64,000 nucleotides of DNA from Pseudomonas sp. Q11 (GTDB lineage: Bacteria > Pseudomonadota > Gammaproteobacteria > Pseudomonadales > Pseudomonadaceae), in the NCBI RefSeq assembly GCF_024494355.1, contig NZ_JAKNQY010000005.1, forward strand, positions 142,572 through 206,571. The letters are read 5' to 3'. Under the pieces are notes generated by a model. That model ran no database searches and was not told the DNA's origin. It saw only the letters and a list, made by a program, of their open reading frames with translations. Shown here piece after piece: positions 11,086-19,933 of the stretch (its first letter is position 1; every line of letters starts with the position of its first letter). The position numbers and the translations under genes were made by a program.

Positions 11086-11966
11086 AGCGCTTCAGTTTTT
11101 CAAGCCTGATGCTGGTGCTGGGTCTGCTGTTCATTTATGCGCCGATGCTGATCCTGGTGATCTACTCGTTCAACGCCTCGAAACTGGTAACGGTGTGGGG
11201 GGGCTGGTCGATCAAGTGGTACGTCGGTCTGCTGGATAACAGCCAGTTGATGGGGTCGGTCGTGCGTTCGCTGGAAATCGCCTGCTATACGGCGATCGCT
11301 GCGGTGGCCCTGGGTACACTGGCGGCCTTCGTGCTGACGCGCATCACCCACTTCAAGGGCCGCACGCTGTTCGGCGGCCTGGTCACGGCACCGCTGGTGA
11401 TGCCGGAAGTGATCACCGGTCTGTCGCTGTTGCTGCTGTTCGTGGCGATGGCGCAGATGATCGGTTGGCCCCAGGAGCGTGGCATCGTCACGATCTGGAT
11501 CGCCCACACTACGTTCTGCTCGGCCTATGTGGCGGTGGTGGTCTCGGCGCGCTTGCGTGAACTGGACCTGTCCATCGAAGAAGCGGCCATGGACCTGGGT
11601 GCGCGGCCGTGGAAGGTGTTCTTTCTGATCACCATCCCGATGATCGCACCCTCGCTGGCGGCGGGGGGCATGATGTCGTTCGCCTTGTCGCTGGACGACC
11701 TGGTGCTGGCGAGTTTCGTCTCCGGCCCAGGCTCGACCACCTTGCCGATGGAAGTGTTCTCGGCGGTACGCCTGGGGGTCAAGCCGGAAATCAACGCCGT
11801 GGCGAGCCTGATTCTGCTGGCCGTATCGTTGGTGACTTTCCTGGTCTGGTACTTCAGCCGTCGCGCCGAAGAGAACCGCAAGCGAGCGATCCAGCAAGCC
11901 ATCGAAGAGAGCGCCGCCGACTCCTGGAAACAGCCAGACCCGCGCCGGGCGCCCGCGCCAGTCTGA
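11082..11966 (+). CDS. spuH: Polyamine ABC transporter permease
   Basis: The second permease, 294 residues and PotI-like, with six predicted membrane segments. Its EAA loop is EEAAMDLGARPWKVFFLITIPMI. It overlaps spuG by ATGA. The charged tail after about residue 265 (RRAEENRKRAIQQAIEES) is probably cytoplasmic. It is the last gene of the transporter unit and is followed by a run of REP copies rather than a T-run terminator. Confidence 0.92.
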   Translation: MKRFSFSSLMLVLGLLFIYAPMLILVIYSFNASKLVTVWGGWSIKWYVGLLDNSQLMGSVVRSLEIACYTAIAAVALGTLAAFVLTRITHFKGRTLFGGLVTAPLVMPEVITGLSLLLLFVAMAQMIGWPQERGIVTIWIAHTTFCSAYVAVVVSARLRELDLSIEEAAMDLGARPWKVFFLITIPMIAPSLAAGGMMSFALSLDDLVLASFVSGPGSTTLPMEVFSAVRLGVKPEINAVASLILLAVSLVTFLVWYFSRRAEENRKRAIQQAIEESAADSWKQPDPRRAPAPV

Positions 11967-11984
11967 ACCCAGCGTCGGTCAAAA

Positions 11985-12142
11985 TGTGGGAGCGGGCTTG
12001 CTCGCGAAAGCGGTGTGACAGTCGACGAAGATGTTGAATGTCAGTCCGCCTTCGCGAGCAAGCCCGCTCCCACAGGTCTTTTTGTTGCCCACAAATCCGG
12101 GGTCAGGCCCAAGTCCAATGTGGGAGCGAGCCTGCTCGCGAA
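11985..12142. repeat. REP cluster (three copies)
   Basis: Three REP copies in forward, inverted and forward orientation (11985-12009, 12051-12074, 12119-12142) lie between the convergent ends of spuH and the HD-domain gene. The first two have the GGGCTTGCTCG variant core and the third the GAGCCTGCTCG core. Confidence 0.9.
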
Positions 12143-12174
12143 GCCGTGTATCAGTCGATGAAAGGGTGGTTGGA

Positions 12175-12813
12175 TTACGAACTCCAGGGTGAGGAGCGGA
12201 TGATTTCGACAAAATTCAACGGCCTGAAGCCCGGCTCCTGATCCACCAACACATCGGTTTTGACATTGCCGAAGGTGGTCTGCGGGCGATGACGCAACCC
12301 GTCGGCGAATGCGCAGATGATGCATTCCTTGAACCCTTCGCCCCGCGGATGCGCGTGCACCACAGCATCACGTTGCGCAGCGGGGAAAGCGGCGTAGTCC
12401 ATGCCCAGGACGTCCATTTCCACGCCGGCGGTGACCAGGGCGACGGTCGGGCGCAGGTGTTTAGGCACGCCTGGCGTGGTGTGCAGGGCGATGGAGAGCC
12501 ACACCTGTTCGATGTCGTCATCACTCAACCCGTAGGGTTTGAGGAAAGCGGCAGCGGCATTCGCGCCATCCACTTCGAAACGTTCGTCATCACTGCGGTG
12601 GCCATCCACCAGTCCCAAGTCATGGAACATCGCGCCGACGTAGAGCAATTGCGGGTCGTAGGCCAACTGCTGTCGTTCGCCGCTCAAGGCACCGAAAAGA
12701 AACACCCGACGCGAGTGGTGGTACAACAGTTCGGACTCGATATCGCGGATGTATTCAGTGGTAGCGCGGGCAAGGGCGCTGTCGGGGATGCTGATGCCGG
12801 CGATGCTGTTCAT
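12175..12813 (-). CDS. HD-domain metal-dependent hydrolase
   Basis: A 212-residue HD-superfamily protein. Expected metal ligands are visible: the first His in LLYHHSRRVFLFG, the HD pair in VGAMFHDLGLVDGH, and a later His in SIALHTTPGV. The region resembles cyanamide-hydratase-like HD proteins, but the substrate is unknown. The ATG at 12813 (MNSIAGISIPDS) is chosen over an upstream in-frame ATG because family similarity begins there. It is divergent from the GlxA-type regulator 184 bases away, a common arrangement for a regulator and its target. Confidence 0.75.
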   Translation of the reverse strand: MNSIAGISIPDSALARATTEYIRDIESELLYHHSRRVFLFGALSGERQQLAYDPQLLYVGAMFHDLGLVDGHRSDDERFEVDGANAAAAFLKPYGLSDDDIEQVWLSIALHTTPGVPKHLRPTVALVTAGVEMDVLGMDYAAFPAAQRDAVVHAHPRGEGFKECIICAFADGLRHRPQTTFGNVKTDVLVDQEPGFRPLNFVEIIRSSPWSS

Positions 12814-12997
12814 GCTGTTCTGCTCCTGGCGTTGCGCCTTGATGGCGCCGGAGGTTTGAGTCTGTTCGCAGGCGGACACCGGGACAATCGCGCCATGGCT
12901 GCGATCCCGGCCAATGACCCTGGGTTTCGTGCCAACTGGCTTCTGGTTGGTGGATTGGCTAGGGTGCGGGGGTCAGTCTGGAAAGGTGAGCAAGAGC

Positions 12998-13963
12998 ATG
13001 CAAAGAACCGTTGCCATCGTGGTGTTCCCGGGTGTCCAGTCACTGGATGTCACCGGCCCCCTGGATGTGTTCTGCGAAGCCAATAGTTTCCTCGCCCCGA
13101 AGGATCGCTATGGGCTGGAAGTGATCGGCGTCGAGCATGGAGCGATGTCCTGCTCCAATGGATTATCTCTCAATGCCCACCGACATTTCGGCCAGGCGTT
13201 ACAGGCCTATGACCTGTTATTGGTCGCGGGCGGGCCCCAGTTGCCGTCGATGAGTTTTGGTGCAGCGTTCGACGCCTGGCTGCGCGATGCCTGCGCTCGG
13301 GCCCGTCGTTTTGGCTCGATCTGCAATGGTGCGTTCCTGCTCGCCCGGGCCGGACTGCTCGAGGGACGCATTGTCACCACCCACTGGAACGACGCCGCGG
13401 CGCTGACGCAGATGTGTCCATCGACACGGGTCGAAGCGGATCGTTTATACATCCAGGACGGTAAGCTCTGCACCTCGGCCGGGGTCACGGCGGGGATCGA
13501 CCTGTCGTTGTTCCTGCTGGCGCAGGACCACGGCCCGGACGTGGCACTGAACGTCGCCAAGCGCCTGGTGGTCTTTACCCAGCGCTCGGGCGGCCAATCG
13601 CAGTTCAGCCCCTTTCTCGTCCCCCACGCCGAACCGACCTCGGCGGTGGCCAAGGTTCAGTCGTATGTCCTGGCGAATCTCAACGGTGATTTGACCATCG
13701 CCGATCTGGCCACGGCGGCGAACATGAGCCAGCGCAACTTCTCGCGAGTGTTTGCCCGGGAAGCGAAGGTCACGCCGGCACAATTTGTCGAACGGGCCCG
13801 GGTGGACGCGGCGCGGGTCATGCTGGAAAGCAGTCGTGCGCCGCTCAAGACCGTGGCTTATCAATGCGGTTTTCGTGATGCCCAGCACATGCGCAGCGTG
13901 TTCAATCGCAGGTTGGGCGTGACACCGCAACAGTTCAGGCTGAATTTCGGCGCGATGGTTTAG
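12998..13963 (+). CDS. GlxA-family AraC-type transcriptional regulator
   Basis: A 321-residue regulator with two domains. Residues 1-~190 form a DJ-1/PfpI (class I amidotransferase-like) sensor, including VFPGVQSLDVTGPLDVF and the cysteine elbow FGSICNGAFLLARAGLL. The C-terminal ~100 residues hold two AraC helix-turn-helices (IADLATAANMSQRNFSRVFAREA and TVAYQCGFRDAQHMRSVFNRRLGVTPQQFR). Family members answer to amines, betaines or carnitine. The start at 12998 is supported by GGTGAG upstream and by the conserved RTVAIVVFPG opening. Confidence 0.87.
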   Translation: MQRTVAIVVFPGVQSLDVTGPLDVFCEANSFLAPKDRYGLEVIGVEHGAMSCSNGLSLNAHRHFGQALQAYDLLLVAGGPQLPSMSFGAAFDAWLRDACARARRFGSICNGAFLLARAGLLEGRIVTTHWNDAAALTQMCPSTRVEADRLYIQDGKLCTSAGVTAGIDLSLFLLAQDHGPDVALNVAKRLVVFTQRSGGQSQFSPFLVPHAEPTSAVAKVQSYVLANLNGDLTIADLATAANMSQRNFSRVFAREAKVTPAQFVERARVDAARVMLESSRAPLKTVAYQCGFRDAQHMRSVFNRRLGVTPQQFRLNFGAMV

Positions 13964-13975
13964 GCACCTCTGCCC

Positions 13976-14317
13976 TTATTTTTTCAACGCATCATGCGCT
14001 TCCAGCGCCCGCAAGGAATAGATATACGCCGCACCGGCATTCAGCGAAACAGCGGTGGCCAGGGTGGCGGCGATTTCTTCGCGGGTGGCGCCGGCCTTGA
14101 TGGCCGCATCGGTATGCACGCCGATGCAACCGTCACAGCGGGTCGTGATCGCCACGGCGATGGAGATCAGCTCCCGGGTCTTGGCATCGAGCACGTTATT
14201 ATCGGCCGCGGCTTCATCCAGGGCCATGTAGGCCTTGACCATTTTCGGGTTGCTTTTGCCCAGGGCGCCGAAGGCACTTTTGATGGTGGGCAGCAGCTCG
14301 GTCCAGTTGATGAACAT
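13976..14317 (-). CDS. AhpD-like carboxymuconolactone decarboxylase family protein
   Basis: A 113-residue all-helical protein with the AhpD core: the CxxC pair and histidine in TTRCDGCIGVHTDAAIKAG and the preceding glutamate in TRELISIAVA. Such proteins are alkylhydroperoxidase-like thiol antioxidants. It converges with the GlxA regulator (12 bases between stops). Confidence 0.85.
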   Translation of the reverse strand: MFINWTELLPTIKSAFGALGKSNPKMVKAYMALDEAAADNNVLDAKTRELISIAVAITTRCDGCIGVHTDAAIKAGATREEIAATLATAVSLNAGAAYIYSLRALEAHDALKK

Positions 14318-14420
14318 TGGGTAGACTCCATAGAGAGGGATTGGGTTAAACCCTTCCAGTCTTGACCATAAATAACGACCAAGCCTGTTAATTGATGAAA
14401 AGCACTGCCCGTCATTGGGC

Positions 14421-16829
14421 TCAGGGCTCGGTCCCGACCGGCAGCAGCTTCAAGGTGCTGCGGGTATTGGCCGTCACCTCTATTTCGGCCAGATGCGCCT
14501 GGTAGTACAGCCCCTCGATGTAAGCCTCGGCCTGGTCCTCGTAATGCTTGTCGAACGGCACGCCGCTTTGGCCAACGGGGTTGACGGTGACGCTGTGCGC
14601 CGGATCGGCGAAGTCGATGATGCGCCGGGTGGAAGGGCCATAGGTCACCGGCCAGGGCGCCGGACCGATTTTGGCCGAGAGGTTGTTGGGCACTTCATGG
14701 GTGCCGGGGGCAGCAAAGGGGCCGACGTTGAAGATCCGGTCCAGCGGCTTTTGCAGGCCCAACGGATGACCATGGGTCAGGGTGTGCGCCTTGCCCCATT
14801 GCCATTGGCTGGCATCCTCACCCAGGGTGGTCTTCAGGTGCGCCAGGCTCTTGCTCCAGGCGCTCATCACCGTTTCGGCACGGGTCTCCTTACCCGGGGT
14901 GGTGCGATCATCCCACCAAGGCGAATCCTCTGATGCCGCCAGGCGCGGCAGGGCGGCGTCGATCACCCGGGTCGACAGCGCGGTTTCAAAGAGCCCGTCG
15001 CCCAATTCATCGTGCAGGGCGGCGTCGGCCAGGTTGAACAGGAACTGGTTGAACAGCGTGGCGCTGATGGAGTCCAGCGGATAGTCACCCTGCCATTGGG
15101 CCAGTTGCTCCACCCATTTGCGCTCCTGGGGGTCGCTGACCTCGTTACGCAGCACCGGCAGCAAAGGCGCGAGCAAGCGCCGGCCGTAGGGGGTGGTGGT
15201 GCCCAGTTGCAGTTCACGGGTGGTGTCGATGTCCCACTTGGCCTGCTTGTCGCCCAACTGGAGGTTGAGTTTCTGGCCGCGGTCGGCAAGGTTGTAATAA
15301 CCCGGAATTTCCATGCCGCTGGCCGACACTGGCTGGAAGTTGGCCGACACGATGTAGCCTCGCGCCGGGTTTTCTTCCTGGGGGTTGCTGCTGAAGGGGT
15401 AGAAACCTTCCTTTTGCGCTTCTGCGCTACCGCCATCGAGCATGAAGCCCGGCTTCACGCCGGCCGGCCGCTTGGGCAATTGCGCCGCGGCCCACCAGCC
15501 GATATCCCCCTTGGCGTTGGCCCACACCACATTCAGCCCTGGCGCGTGGATCTTGGCTGACGCGCTGCGAGCCTTGGCCAGGGTGTCGGCGCGATTGAGC
15601 TGGTAGAAGGCTTCGAGGATCGGGTTGCGGCTTTCCAGAAACCCCCACCACATGGCGATGGGCGTCTTGCCGGCGTGGGCGCCGAGGGCGTCGTTGACGA
15701 TCGGGCCATGGGGCGACTGGCGCAGTTGCAGCGTCACCGGCGCCTGGCCCTTGACCGCGATCTGTTGTTCGCTGCGGGTCATGTCCACCCATTGGTCGCG
15801 ATACCAGACCTGTTCGGGATTATCCGGGTTGACCCGTTCGACGATCAGGTCCAGATCGTCGTTCTGGAGCATGGTGATGCTCCAGCCGAAATCCTTGTTC
15901 ATGCCCAACGACGCGAACGGCATCAGCGCCTGGTAATGCCCATAGAGTTCAAAGCCTGGTGCTGACAGATGCGCCTCGTACCAAACCGAGGGCGCGGAAA
16001 AGCGGATATGCGGGTCGCCTGCCAGCAGCGGCTTGCCACTGTGGGTGCGGCTGCCGGAGACCGCCCAGGCATTGCTGCCTTCGAACTGCGGCAAGCCGTT
16101 TTCGGCCAGGGCCTGTTCACTCAGGCGAGCCAGGGCGTTTAGGTCTTTCCAGTCGGCAGCGGCCAGGGGCAGGCCGCTCTTGTGACCTGCGGCCAGCACA
16201 CCCTTGGGCTGCCAGTCGAGGTCGAAAATGCTCAGGTAGTCGCTGCCCAGTTGATCGCGTACGTAGGTCAAAAGCGGCTCGGTGCGAAACGCTGCCGCGA
16301 AGCTGTAGGCCATGTAGCCGGCAATGCTCACGGTGTCCTCTGCGGTGAAAGGACGCTTGGGGATGCCCAGCACATCGAACTCCACCGGCCTGGTGTGGGT
16401 TTCCTGGAAGCGGTTGATGCCATCGAGGTAAGCCTGCATCGCGATCCAGGCCGGGGACTGTGGGTCCTGTTCCGTCAGGTAGGTCGCGGCGCGTTCGCGA
16501 ATGCGCAGGCTGCGCATCAGTTTGTCGGTGTCGAGCAGCTTTGGCCCCAGTACCTCGGCCAGTTCGCCACGGGCGAGGCGGCGCATGATCTCCATCTGGA
16601 ACAGCCGGTCCTGGGCATGGACATAACCCAGGGCGCGGTACAGGTCGGTTTCGTTTTCAGCACGGATATGCGGCACGCCGCGTTCGTCGTAGCGCACCGT
16701 CACCGAGCCGTGCAGGCCTTGCAACTGCACGGTGCCCTGGCGGGTGGGCTGTTTGCTGTAGAGGTAGCCGCCCGCGACGATGATGGTGGTGACGACCAAT
16801 GACAGAAAGGCGATGAGGGTGCGTTTCAT
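14421..16829 (-). CDS. hacB: Penicillin-acylase family Ntn-hydrolase, HacB-like acylase
   Basis: An 802-residue precursor with an N-terminal signal or membrane anchor (LIAFLSLVVTTIIVAGGYLYS). The self-cleavage and nucleophile site is in EGSNAWAVSG, with Ser252 as the expected N-terminal nucleophile of the beta chain. The alpha-chain motif YDERGVPHIRAENETDLYRALGYVHAQDRLFQME is typical of the family. In P. aeruginosa the acylase PA0305 (HacB, an acyl-homoserine-lactone acylase) directly follows the spu genes and has about 795 residues, so gene order and size both fit. It is expected to act in the periplasm on N-acyl amides; AHL activity is an inference. Confidence 0.75.
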   Translation of the reverse strand: MKRTLIAFLSLVVTTIIVAGGYLYSKQPTRQGTVQLQGLHGSVTVRYDERGVPHIRAENETDLYRALGYVHAQDRLFQMEIMRRLARGELAEVLGPKLLDTDKLMRSLRIRERAATYLTEQDPQSPAWIAMQAYLDGINRFQETHTRPVEFDVLGIPKRPFTAEDTVSIAGYMAYSFAAAFRTEPLLTYVRDQLGSDYLSIFDLDWQPKGVLAAGHKSGLPLAAADWKDLNALARLSEQALAENGLPQFEGSNAWAVSGSRTHSGKPLLAGDPHIRFSAPSVWYEAHLSAPGFELYGHYQALMPFASLGMNKDFGWSITMLQNDDLDLIVERVNPDNPEQVWYRDQWVDMTRSEQQIAVKGQAPVTLQLRQSPHGPIVNDALGAHAGKTPIAMWWGFLESRNPILEAFYQLNRADTLAKARSASAKIHAPGLNVVWANAKGDIGWWAAAQLPKRPAGVKPGFMLDGGSAEAQKEGFYPFSSNPQEENPARGYIVSANFQPVSASGMEIPGYYNLADRGQKLNLQLGDKQAKWDIDTTRELQLGTTTPYGRRLLAPLLPVLRNEVSDPQERKWVEQLAQWQGDYPLDSISATLFNQFLFNLADAALHDELGDGLFETALSTRVIDAALPRLAASEDSPWWDDRTTPGKETRAETVMSAWSKSLAHLKTTLGEDASQWQWGKAHTLTHGHPLGLQKPLDRIFNVGPFAAPGTHEVPNNLSAKIGPAPWPVTYGPSTRRIIDFADPAHSVTVNPVGQSGVPFDKHYEDQAEAYIEGLYYQAHLAEIEVTANTRSTLKLLPVGTEP

Positions 16830-17135
16830 GGTGAGTCCTTATTCTGGTGACAGCGGCTCCATGGTCTCGCTGTTGATTCCCTGTTTAGCATACGGCTGCT
16901 TCTCAGCGCATCGTCCGTCGGAGGGATTTTCCCCAAGTCGACTCGCGGGCGGGAGTATAGGCGGTGGAAGGTCTCGGGCAGCGGCTGGGCTTTGAAGGCC
17001 GGCGCCGCGAATCGCAAGGGGATATGAGTCGGCGTGTGTCGCGAGGGCCGGCGACAGGAGGTTCCTGCGGCCGGCTTAGGAGGGCGGTTTCAACCGGTGA
17101 GCGTCAAGCCAGCGAAGGATGGCCCGACGGGTTCA
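16830..17135. other. Intergenic gap before the type III island
   Basis: These 306 bases between the acylase start and the end of ropM hold no convincing gene, REP copy or T-run terminator. The left edge of the secretion island lies here. Confidence 0.6.
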
Positions 17136-19253
17136 TCAGCTTGGCCGGGTGTTGGGTGCGGGTTCGTTGGACGGCCCGCCCTGGGGACGCGCCTCGCCTC
17201 GTTCCGCCAGCTCCATATTGTCGCCAGCGCCAGGGTTTTTAGGCCTCGTGGCCAAGCTCTGAATCCACTCGGCACCTACGTTGAGCCCGGCGACAGTGGC
17301 TTGCGTAGCCAGCTGGCTAGCGCCGCGAGTGACGGTATAGAGGTTCTCGCCAGCGCGTCCCAAACCTGGGGGTTGGGTATGGGGCAGGCTGTCCCGGTTT
17401 GGATTGGTGATGTTCTGCCACGGTACGTTTGCGCGCGCGGTCAGGTCGTCCTTGCCGTCGTTCAGCGCTTTGTTTTCCAGCGGTGCCGCTACGCTGTTGG
17501 CGAAGAACGGAAGCAACGTCAGGCCCGAGGAGAAGAAGGTCGTGATGATCTGCTGCATTTTTTCCAGCGTCTCGGCATCTTCCCCTACCGCTGCGGCGTC
17601 TCCCACTGCGGTACGCATGGTAATACCTGCGCTTACGCCAACGATCCGGTTGGCATAGTCACTGATATTGGTCATGTTGGTCGGCAGCACTTTGCTTGAT
17701 TCGGCAAATGCCTTGGGCAGCAGCTCCTTCCATTCGCGCGTTTCGTTTTTGACCCGATAGGTTGGAATCTTCTCGTCACCGTGGGTTTGAGAGTATTTGG
17801 CCACTGCCTGGCCGCCGGCCATGAAGGCGCCACCGACGGCGGAGGCGAGGCTGCGAGCGCCGATGCCCGAGGCACTCACGCTCGTGAACTGATTCAGGGT
17901 CTCTCGTACCGCGTGAGCCGCGCCGAAAGCGAGGTAACCGGTGAAGTCGCCACTGATGGTGCCAAAGTTATTGGCGTTTTGTTTAAGCAGGAAACCGGTG
18001 CGCTTGTCTTCCTGCGCCCTGTCGATGGCCTCGCGTTGAGGATTAGCGACCCGACGTCCGCCCACCGTAATGTCCTGCAGGGCCTTGGGGTACACCGACA
18101 GCGGATCAACCTTTTCCAGGCCACTGCCGATGGTTTTGTCGACGATGGTCTGGATTATGGGGCGTGCGCTGTCGCTGACCACTTTATGGGCGGCACCCAG
18201 GACAGCCGACGTTCCCGCAGAATGTGCGGCGAGGTGCGTACCCTCCAGTTGCTCGTCGATTGCCGCGGTGCTGGCACCGAAGTGAGCCGAGGAGGCGAAG
18301 CCCTGCGGGATGCCCGCGTCGGCAAATACCGCCAAGCCCGTCAAGAATCCACTGTGGGTCTTGAGGTCAGCGACATAGTCCTGGCGTCCGACGTTCTTCA
18401 GTGCGGTGTTCAATGTGTCGTTTTTCTTCGTTGCTTTTGCCAGTTCGCTAGGGTTGTCGTCCTCCTTTTTCAGGAACTCGCCAAGTTCCTCCTGGACCTT
18501 GGTCAACTGGCTCAGTTCAGCGGTCGCCTGGTCTCGTTTGGGCTGGGAAAGGCTCTCGTTGGTCGCTGCACTTTGCGCATGCTCGATTCGGCTTTCCATA
18601 AAGGTATTCAAGCGCGTGGGCATGTCTTGCGTCATGGCTTGCATGACACCTTTGGCATAGCCGCGAAAGGCGTCATGGCTGCTTTTTAGAGGCGGGAGAT
18701 CCTTTTCTTGCGAGGTACTATCGATGACTTCCTGACACAACGAATGATAGGCGCCAAGGGTGTTACCCATGCGCTCGCAATGTTTGTCCCAGACGGCTTT
18801 GAAACCGCCGCCTTCTTTCCGGTCGCCCTCGTTCTTGCTCAGGTACTCGTCGAAGTCCTTGGTGAATGCCTCGGTTTCTTCCTGGCCCGAGAGCATCGGG
18901 TGGACCGTGCCGCCCAGCTCGCCCAAATGTTTTTGTACGTCTTGATAGCTTGTGCCAGGCGCGTAGCCCAATACTTTGCCTTCCAGGCTCATATGCTCGC
19001 GGGCATAGCCGATGGGATCACTATCAGGGGTTTTCTCGCTGAGGTTGTTGACCAGCCCTGTCAGGCGCTGCTGCCTGGTCTTGAGCGTTTGCTGGGTCTT
19101 GTCGGTCGGTTTCCCTTCGAAGTGATAAGGCACCAGGGGATTGGTGGAGGGACGAACCTGCCCGGACAGGCTGGTTCCCGCCGGCGTGATTCGATCGTCC
19201 TGCTGGTGCAGCGCCGCCGAACCGGTGCTTCGTCCTACTGATAAATCTGGCAT
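17136..19253 (-). CDS. ropM: HopM1-type type III effector (RopM)
   Basis: This 705-residue protein is close in length to P. syringae HopM1 (712). The C-terminal half carries recalled HopM1-like blocks: GYLAFGAAHAVRETLNQ, ARSLASAVGGAFMAGGQ and, most clearly, ITNPNRDSLPHTQ near residue 630. The first ~50 residues are Ser/Thr/Gln-rich and lack early charge clusters, as in secreted substrates. HopM1 acts inside plant cells and disturbs vesicle traffic through MIN proteins; the same target here is inference. It lies 11 bases downstream of its chaperone gene and shares the chaperone's Hrp box. The N-terminal ~250 residues look more diverged from HopM1. Confidence 0.83.
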   Translation of the reverse strand: MPDLSVGRSTGSAALHQQDDRITPAGTSLSGQVRPSTNPLVPYHFEGKPTDKTQQTLKTRQQRLTGLVNNLSEKTPDSDPIGYAREHMSLEGKVLGYAPGTSYQDVQKHLGELGGTVHPMLSGQEETEAFTKDFDEYLSKNEGDRKEGGGFKAVWDKHCERMGNTLGAYHSLCQEVIDSTSQEKDLPPLKSSHDAFRGYAKGVMQAMTQDMPTRLNTFMESRIEHAQSAATNESLSQPKRDQATAELSQLTKVQEELGEFLKKEDDNPSELAKATKKNDTLNTALKNVGRQDYVADLKTHSGFLTGLAVFADAGIPQGFASSAHFGASTAAIDEQLEGTHLAAHSAGTSAVLGAAHKVVSDSARPIIQTIVDKTIGSGLEKVDPLSVYPKALQDITVGGRRVANPQREAIDRAQEDKRTGFLLKQNANNFGTISGDFTGYLAFGAAHAVRETLNQFTSVSASGIGARSLASAVGGAFMAGGQAVAKYSQTHGDEKIPTYRVKNETREWKELLPKAFAESSKVLPTNMTNISDYANRIVGVSAGITMRTAVGDAAAVGEDAETLEKMQQIITTFFSSGLTLLPFFANSVAAPLENKALNDGKDDLTARANVPWQNITNPNRDSLPHTQPPGLGRAGENLYTVTRGASQLATQATVAGLNVGAEWIQSLATRPKNPGAGDNMELAERGEARPQGGPSNEPAPNTRPS

Positions 19254-19264
19254 GTCGTGCTCTC

Positions 19265-19753
19265 CTAGATTGACAGGGCGCTGTTGAGCCCGGTGCTACG
19301 GGGGGTGGGTTTGTGCTGGGTGGTCTTGGCGGCGTCGTTTGGGCTGGCGGCGTCGAAGAAGTAGCCATCTCGCCAAATCAACGCCATGTCCGCGGCGCCG
19401 CCCATCAGCCCGAGCAGGCGCTCGGCCGTGAGGTTTTCCAGGGGGACGTGGCCGATCAGGATCACTTGTTCGCTGTCGCGGTTGTAAGACAGGGAAGGGC
19501 AGAACGCCCCGCTCAGCAGGTACAGGTTGGTCTCCAGCAGCCGTTGCAGGACCGCTTCGCGATTCGCCACAGGCAACGGCCCGAAGCCGCAGTAGATAAA
19601 GACATCTCCCTCGCCCACGCCAGGGGTGTGTTTCAGGGAAAAGTCCACATCCTTGACCGACAGGTTTGCCTGTTCGTAGAACGCTGACGGGGAAGGAATC
19701 ATCGTGAGTTCGCAGAGCTGATCGATCAGCTTGCAATAGGTGGGTGACGCCAT
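19265..19753 (-). CDS. shcM: CesT-family type III chaperone for RopM (ShcM-like)
   Basis: A 162-residue chaperone-like protein: amphipathic opening helix (YCKLIDQLCELTMIPSP), then a hydrophobic beta region (DVFIYCGFGPLP) and helix NREAVLQRLLETNLYLLSG. It precedes the effector, matching shcM-hopM1 in the P. syringae conserved effector locus. The ATG at 19753 is preferred; a longer in-frame reading would cross the Hrp box at 19805-19832. It is expected to bind the RopM N-terminus in the cytoplasm and guide it to the HrcN ATPase. Confidence 0.8.
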   Translation of the reverse strand: MASPTYCKLIDQLCELTMIPSPSAFYEQANLSVKDVDFSLKHTPGVGEGDVFIYCGFGPLPVANREAVLQRLLETNLYLLSGAFCPSLSYNRDSEQVILIGHVPLENLTAERLLGLMGGAADMALIWRDGYFFDAASPNDAAKTTQHKPTPRSTGLNSALSI

Positions 19754-19804
19754 GAGTGACCTCGCATTGTCATCCAGGCGCCGACGAGCGCCTGCTGCCC
19801 ATGG

Positions 19805-19832
19805 TGAGTGACACCTGCGGCATTTCGGTTCC
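19805..19832 (-). promoter_or_regulatory. Hrp box of shcM-ropM
   Basis: GGAACC-N15-TCACTCA on the minus strand, about 50 bases before the shcM ATG. It differs from the consensus -10 half CCACNNA only at the first base. Confidence 0.82.
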
Positions 19833-19873
19833 AACCGAGCGCCGCTGCAGCCCGATGCCTGAGTGAGCCGCGT

Positions 19874-19902
19874 GGAACCGCTGTCCTGCGATCTGCCACC
19901 CA
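19874..19902 (+). promoter_or_regulatory. Hrp box of hrpH
   Basis: GGAACC-N16-CCACCCA, a perfect match, 31 bases before the hrpH ATG. It stands back to back with the ropM box, 41 bases away. Confidence 0.88.
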
Positions 19903-19933
19903 ATGGCGCCACCTCATTCAAGGTTGACCGCCC

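Noticed and set aside
11985..12142. Regular spaced repeats that might suggest a CRISPR array
   Set aside because: The units are palindromic REP elements in alternating orientation, also found in many other gaps, with no cas genes.
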